Translations under genes and position numbers: made by a program
Source of the DNA: Gammaproteobacteria bacterium
GTDB lineage: Bacteria; Pseudomonadota; Gammaproteobacteria; Halothiobacillales; Halothiobacillaceae
Reading direction: 5' to 3'
Assembly (NCBI GenBank): GCA_029335925.2
Contig: JARJMX020000144.1
Span: 1-20,255 of the forward strand
DNA: 20,255 nt
Notes under the pieces: model-generated
Told to the model about the DNA's origin: nothing
Database searches by the model: none
The model's input: the letters and a program-made list of their open reading frames with translations, nothing else
Part shown: in pieces, positions 16,827 through 20,255 of the stretch
How positions within the stretch are numbered: position 1 is the stretch's first letter
How the letters are laid out: the number at the start of each line of letters is the position of its first letter

Positions 16827-17428
16827 GCCGCATCACCTGCATTACGACGCTGGAGCTGCTTGATCAGGCCGTCCATGCCCATGCGCTGGATGTCCTGCGC
16901 AAAGGTGGTGCGATAGTTGGTCACCAAGCTGACCGCATCGATGCTGATATCGAATACCTTCCAGCTCGTCCCGCTCTTGCGCAGGCGGTAATCCACAGGG
17001 ATCGGAGGACCGGCCTTGGGCTGGATCTCGGTGCGCACAGTGGCCTCGTTCGGATCCGCTTCCAGACGCATCGGCAGGTAGCGGATGCCCTGCTCGTCAT
17101 ACTCGGCCAGGGACTTGGCATAGGTACGCACCAGGAGGGTGCGGAACTCACGGATGAACTCAGCCTGCTGGGCGGGCGTAGCGCGGCGCCAGTGGACCCC
17201 CAGCACCAGCTTACTCATCACCTCAAAGTCGAAATGCGGTAGCACCAACTCGTCGACAATCTTGTAGACCAGCTTGGGGTCGCTCTTGAGCTGCTCGCGG
17301 TTCTGCTTGATCGCCTCGAGCACCTTGTCCGAAGTGACGCGCACCAGTTCATCGGGCCCCATCTCGGCGTGGGCGAGCGGCGCGATCAGCACAAGAAAGG
17401 CCGCGAAGACAGCGGACAGGAATTTCAT
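16823..17428 (-). CDS. mlaC: Periplasmic phospholipid-binding protein MlaC
   Basis: A 201-residue secreted protein that carries phospholipid across the periplasm between the MlaFEDB complex and the outer-membrane partner. A signal peptide (MKFLSAVFAAFLVLIAPLAHA) ends at AHA-EM. The mature part has the Tol-Tol-Ttg2 family features: YKIVDELVLPHFDFEVMSKLVLGVHW, then EFIREFRTLLVRTYAKSLAEYD and FDISIDAVSLVTNYRTTFAQ close to the C-terminus. I chose the ATG at 17428, which overlaps the stop of the TolC-family gene as ATGA and has GGAG ten bases upstream; an ATG at 17437 is too close to that site. The stop overlaps the TTG of mlaB. Confidence 0.95.
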
Positions 17429-18771
17429 TGATGCCATTCTCCAAGGGCCTGCCGCAGGGCGGCGACCTGCATATTGTAATCATTCACGCCGAGCAAATAG
17501 TCCCCGTACATGGTGGCGTAGGTCTTAAAGGACTCAACCACCTGATCCATGGTCGCTGAACCGGCCTCCATGTCGATGAAGTTGGCCACCATCCAGCGCC
17601 GCGCAGACTGATACCCGTTCTTGAGCTGATCCAGCCCGGCCTGCATGCCACGCGCCCGATGATAGGCCTCTGCCACTTGGAAAGGGATACCCATACGCGC
17701 AAGGTTGGCCTTCTCCGTCACCGCGCGCAACTCGGCCTCAGCCTGGCGCATGCGTGCATCCTGCACCCCTGGCTGCCAGTTCCAGCGCATGCCCACCACC
17801 GGCGCCGCGTAGGCGTGGTTGAAAGGGTCCGTTAAATAGGGGTTGTCGAGCCTGTCGCGACGCGCAGCCCAGGCCACATCGCCCACCACGGCGGCATACA
17901 GATCGGGCCTTGTCTCGGCCCGACGCGCCTCGACCATCTCACGCAGGGCAGCCATCCCTGCTTCGACCTGCTCCATCTCGGCGCGCTGCGCGAGGGCCTT
18001 TTTGACCATCTCATCGAGCGAGCCCTCAGGCAGTGCGACCGGTTCAATCCGCGCATCGGCCACCTCGAGCGTGGCGGACAGTGGCAGGCCAATCAGGGTT
18101 TTGAGCCCATCCAGCGACACCTGCTCGATCGCCCGGGCCTGGGCCAGATAGCGGCCCACCAGCCCCTTCACCGCCTCGAGCGCGAAACGATCGGCCTGAC
18201 GCGGCAGGGTGCCGTTGGCGGCACGGCGGTCGAAGGATTCGAGGGCACCGTCGACCCGTTTATCCAGGTCCTCGAGGAAGGCGCGGCTCTCGCGTGCGGT
18301 AAGCAGGCCGTACCAGGCGCGGCGCACATCCATCTGGGTCTGGGCGCGCGCAATCTTCACTTCGCCCTGCTTGACACGAATGTTCCCCGTGGCAGCCGCG
18401 CCGTAATGCTCGAGTTTGCCGAAGGTGTAGAGCGGCTTGATCAGCGCCAGCTGCAGACCAACCAGAGGAGAGAGACCATTCTTGAATTCACCCGCGTCAC
18501 TGCGCGGCTCCAAGGTGCCTTCCTTGAAAAAGCCCCCCTTTACTGCTTCCGTGGCGGAAAGATAGAGGTTACTGGAAAGACTCAGGCCACCGTGCCCCTT
18601 AACCTCGTCGAGCAGGGCGCGAGCCTGTTCAACCACCGCCTCGCGCTCGCGGATACGCGGGTCGGCCTCCAAGGCCATCTCCACGGCCTTGTCCAAGGTC
18701 AAGGGCTCGGCCCAGGCCAGATTGGACAGACCGATCAAGGCAACACAAGCAACCCTGCTGATCCTTTTCAT
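17425..18771 (-). CDS. TolC-family outer membrane protein within the mla operon
   Basis: A 448-residue outer-membrane efflux protein of the TolC/OEP family. The signal peptide (MKRISRVACVALIGLSNLAWA) would be cut at AWA-EP. The mature N-terminus LTLDKAVEMALEADPRIRERE is the classic start of the TolC fold, followed by long Ala/Arg/Glu-rich coiled helices (about 40-55, 135-220 and 255-300) and two regions with strand-like SLSSNLYLSAT and VGMRWNWQ segments that would form beta-barrel strands. Length fits one trimer subunit with two structural repeats. A good AAGGAGAG site precedes the ATG at 18771. It overlaps mlaD and mlaC by 4 bases each, so it is an integral operon member. Its site is where betaproteobacteria often carry mlaA, suggesting it works with Mla in the envelope; this is inference. 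Confidence 0.93.
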   Translation of the reverse strand: MKRISRVACVALIGLSNLAWAEPLTLDKAVEMALEADPRIREREAVVEQARALLDEVKGHGGLSLSSNLYLSATEAVKGGFFKEGTLEPRSDAGEFKNGLSPLVGLQLALIKPLYTFGKLEHYGAAATGNIRVKQGEVKIARAQTQMDVRRAWYGLLTARESRAFLEDLDKRVDGALESFDRRAANGTLPRQADRFALEAVKGLVGRYLAQARAIEQVSLDGLKTLIGLPLSATLEVADARIEPVALPEGSLDEMVKKALAQRAEMEQVEAGMAALREMVEARRAETRPDLYAAVVGDVAWAARRDRLDNPYLTDPFNHAYAAPVVGMRWNWQPGVQDARMRQAEAELRAVTEKANLARMGIPFQVAEAYHRARGMQAGLDQLKNGYQSARRWMVANFIDMEAGSATMDQVVESFKTYATMYGDYLLGVNDYNMQVAALRQALGEWHQ

Positions 18772-19244
18772 TTTTTCTCTCCTTCGGCAGCCTTGTTGTA
18801 TAGGAACTGACCAATCAGGTTCTCCAACACGATCGAGGACTGGGTCAGGGTGATACGATCGCCATCCTTGAGCACGGCCTCCTCCGCCCCGGGCAAGAGG
18901 CCGATGTACTGCTCGCCCAAAAGCCCGGAGGTATAAATGGCGGCCGAGGTATCCTTCGGCAAGATGCTGTAGCGGTTCTCGATGCGCAGTCCAACTTCGG
19001 CGCGGAAGGTCGCAGGGTCGATGCTGATCGACTCAACCCGCCCCACCACCACGCCGGCCAGCTTGATCGGCGCGCGTACTTTGAGCCCGCCGATGTTGTC
19101 GAACTGGGCAACCACCCGGTAGCCCGTATCATTGGACAGGCTGGCAAGATTGCTGACCCTAAGGGCGAGCATGACCAGTGCGGCCATCCCCAGGACCACG
19201 AACACCCCTACCCAAACGTCACGCATGGTTGTGTCGTACTTCAT
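18768..19244 (-). CDS. mlaD: MCE-domain protein MlaD (lipid transporter substrate-binding subunit)
   Basis: A 158-residue inner-membrane-anchored protein forming the periplasmic hexameric MCE ring of the Mla transporter. One N-terminal transmembrane helix (VWVGVFVVLGMAALVMLAL) is followed by the MCE domain: FDNIGGLKVRAPIKLAGVVVGRVESI, TSGLLGEQYIGLLPG with the hydrophobic pore-loop pattern, and the C-terminal SIVLENLIGQFLY helix. The end (NKAAEGEKK) is shorter than in E. coli. The ATG at 19244 is preferred over the GTG at 19256 because GAGGGAC lies just before it; the GTG would overlap the mlaE stop. The stop overlaps the TolC-family ATG as ATGA. Confidence 0.97.
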   Translation of the reverse strand: MKYDTTMRDVWVGVFVVLGMAALVMLALRVSNLASLSNDTGYRVVAQFDNIGGLKVRAPIKLAGVVVGRVESISIDPATFRAEVGLRIENRYSILPKDTSAAIYTSGLLGEQYIGLLPGAEEAVLKDGDRITLTQSSIVLENLIGQFLYNKAAEGEKK

Positions 19245-19252
19245 GCTGTCCC

Positions 19253-20032
19253 TCACACGTTGAACATCAACGCGGTCATAATGAAATCGAGCCCGAGCAC
19301 CGCGAGCGAGGTGTTGACCACGGTGCGGGTGGTTGCGCGGCTGACACCATCGGGTGTCGGCACGCAGTCGAAGCCTTCAAACACCGCGATCCAGATTGCC
19401 ACGACGCCGAACACCAGGCTCTTGATCACGCCGTTGACAATGTCCTCGTGGAAATCAACGCGCGACTCGATCTGCGACCAGTAGGCCCCGGCATCCACCC
19501 CGAGCAGGCCGACGCCGATGAAATACCCACCCAGCACGCCAATGGCCGAAAACAGCGCGGCGAGCAGGGGCATGGCCAGAAAACCAGCCAGAAAACGCGG
19601 CGCGGCGACTCTCTTGAGCGGGTCGACCGCCATCATCTCCATCCCGGCGAGCTGTTCGGTGGATTTCATCAGGCCGATCTCAGCGGTGATGGCCGAGCCG
19701 GCGCGGCCTGCGAACAGCAGAGCGGTGATGACCGGCCCAAGCTCGCGCACGAGGCTTAAGGCCACCACCACGCCGAGCGACTCCGCCGAACCGAAAGTGG
19801 TGAGGATGTTGTAGCCCTGCAGCCCCAGCACCAGACCGACGAACAAGCCGGAGACGAGGATGATCTGCATCGACAGCACGCCGATGGTAAACAGCTGGTC
19901 GACCACCAGGCGCGGACGCAGCAGCCCCGTCGGCAAGGCCGGCAACAGCGCGAGCAGGAACAGATGCAGGCGGCCAAGCCGCGCCAGGGCTTCCTGAGCG
20001 CGCCGACCCAGCAGGGCCAATCCGCGAATCAT
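19253..20032 (-). CDS. mlaE: ABC transporter permease MlaE
   Basis: A 259-residue permease forming the membrane core of the MlaFEDB phospholipid transporter. It has about five to six hydrophobic helices and the family signature LSLVRELGPVITALLFAGRAGSAITAEIGLMKSTEQLAGMEMMAVDP, read here in parts: RELGPV, then GRAGSAITAEIG, then TEQLxAxxxMAVDP-like residues, which hold the coupling helix to MlaF. The end TSLAVLGLDFIMTALMF is typical. The ATG at 20032 has a near-perfect AAGGAGGG site four bases upstream and overlaps the mlaF stop as ATGA. It precedes mlaD. Confidence 0.97.
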   Translation of the reverse strand: MIRGLALLGRRAQEALARLGRLHLFLLALLPALPTGLLRPRLVVDQLFTIGVLSMQIILVSGLFVGLVLGLQGYNILTTFGSAESLGVVVALSLVRELGPVITALLFAGRAGSAITAEIGLMKSTEQLAGMEMMAVDPLKRVAAPRFLAGFLAMPLLAALFSAIGVLGGYFIGVGLLGVDAGAYWSQIESRVDFHEDIVNGVIKSLVFGVVAIWIAVFEGFDCVPTPDGVSRATTRTVVNTSLAVLGLDFIMTALMFNV

Positions 20033-20255
20033 GCATCCCTCCTTCGAACCAAGAAATCATCCTCCAGTGGGGGAGCCGGGTACTGGAACGGCACCGGGCC
20101 GTCCGGCAAGCCCTGCATGAACTGGCGCACCCAGGGCGAGTCGCTCGCGTTCACCTCCTCCACGCTGCCCTGCGCCACGACCTTGCCGCCGGCGAGGACA
20201 TACACCCGGTCGGCGATCGACGTGGCTTCAGCCACGTCGTGCGAGACCAGGATGC
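20029..20255 (-). CDS. mlaF: ABC transporter ATP-binding protein MlaF (partial, C-terminal end)
   Basis: The window ends inside this gene; only about the last 75 codons are present, and the start lies beyond the right edge. The visible part includes the switch (H-loop) histidine in ILVSHDVAEATSIADRVYVL, followed by GGKVVAQGSVEEVNASDSPWVRQFMQG, which is the usual end of MlaF-type ATPases and close to the E. coli protein. The C-terminal extension (PLEDDFLVRRRDA) is a little longer and may contact MlaB or a neighbouring subunit. Walker A and B motifs are outside the window. It opens the envelope operon continuing with mlaE by a 4-base overlap. Confidence 0.93.
   Translation of the reverse strand, partial: ILVSHDVAEATSIADRVYVLAGGKVVAQGSVEEVNASDSPWVRQFMQGLPDGPVPFQYPAPPLEDDFLVRRRDA

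Overview
This window is GC-rich, gene-dense chromosomal DNA from a proteobacterium. Several blocks point to a gammaproteobacterium, perhaps close to the Chromatiales or Pseudomonas side, although a betaproteobacterium cannot be excluded. These blocks are fur | bamE - rnfH - ratA around smpB, methyltransferase - rnhA - dnaQ, mla - murA - hisGDC followed by a Nif3-like gene and petABC - sspAB. The Fur protein lacks the CxxC pair (as I recall for Pseudomonas Fur), HisG is the short form, and hisC is not followed by hisB. A cytochrome bc1 complex shows a respiring or phototrophic electron-transport chain. No rRNA, tRNA or CRISPR array was seen.

Layout. 1-508: debris, in which an IS3-type transposase OrfA fragment is joined in frame to a methyl-accepting chemotaxis protein fragment, followed by a short repeat and a hairpin. 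509-4080: iron regulator fur (-), diverging from the BAM lipoprotein gene bamE (+); then rnfH, ratA and a sodium:neurotransmitter-symporter-type transporter (all -), diverging from smpB (+). 4170-6126: dnaQ, rnhA and a SAM methyltransferase (-), joined by 4-base overlaps. 6190-6813: a second DnaQ-like exonuclease (+). 6806-10541: sspB and sspA (-), then the petABC operon for the bc1 complex (-), separated by a clear intrinsic terminator and a likely sspA promoter. 10734-12165: a Nif3-family protein and a YjdF/DUF2238 membrane protein (-). 12213-20255: a long, tightly overlapped run (-) read mlaF-mlaE-mlaD-TolC family-mlaC-mlaB-murA-hisG-hisD-hisC. The 5' end of mlaF lies beyond the right edge.

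How the genes work together. The right half is an envelope operon: an MCE-type phospholipid ABC transporter (MlaFEDB with the periplasmic carrier MlaC) joined to the first committed step of peptidoglycan synthesis (MurA) and to histidine biosynthesis. The most notable feature is a complete TolC-family outer-membrane protein between mlaD and mlaC, with a 4-base overlap at each end. No mlaA is seen in the window. This suggests a trans-envelope Mla variant in which a TolC-like channel replaces or adds to the MlaA partner. The left half is largely housekeeping: iron control, outer-membrane assembly, trans-translation, replication fidelity, stringent/proteolytic adaptors and respiration. All functions are read from family motifs; no database search was run.
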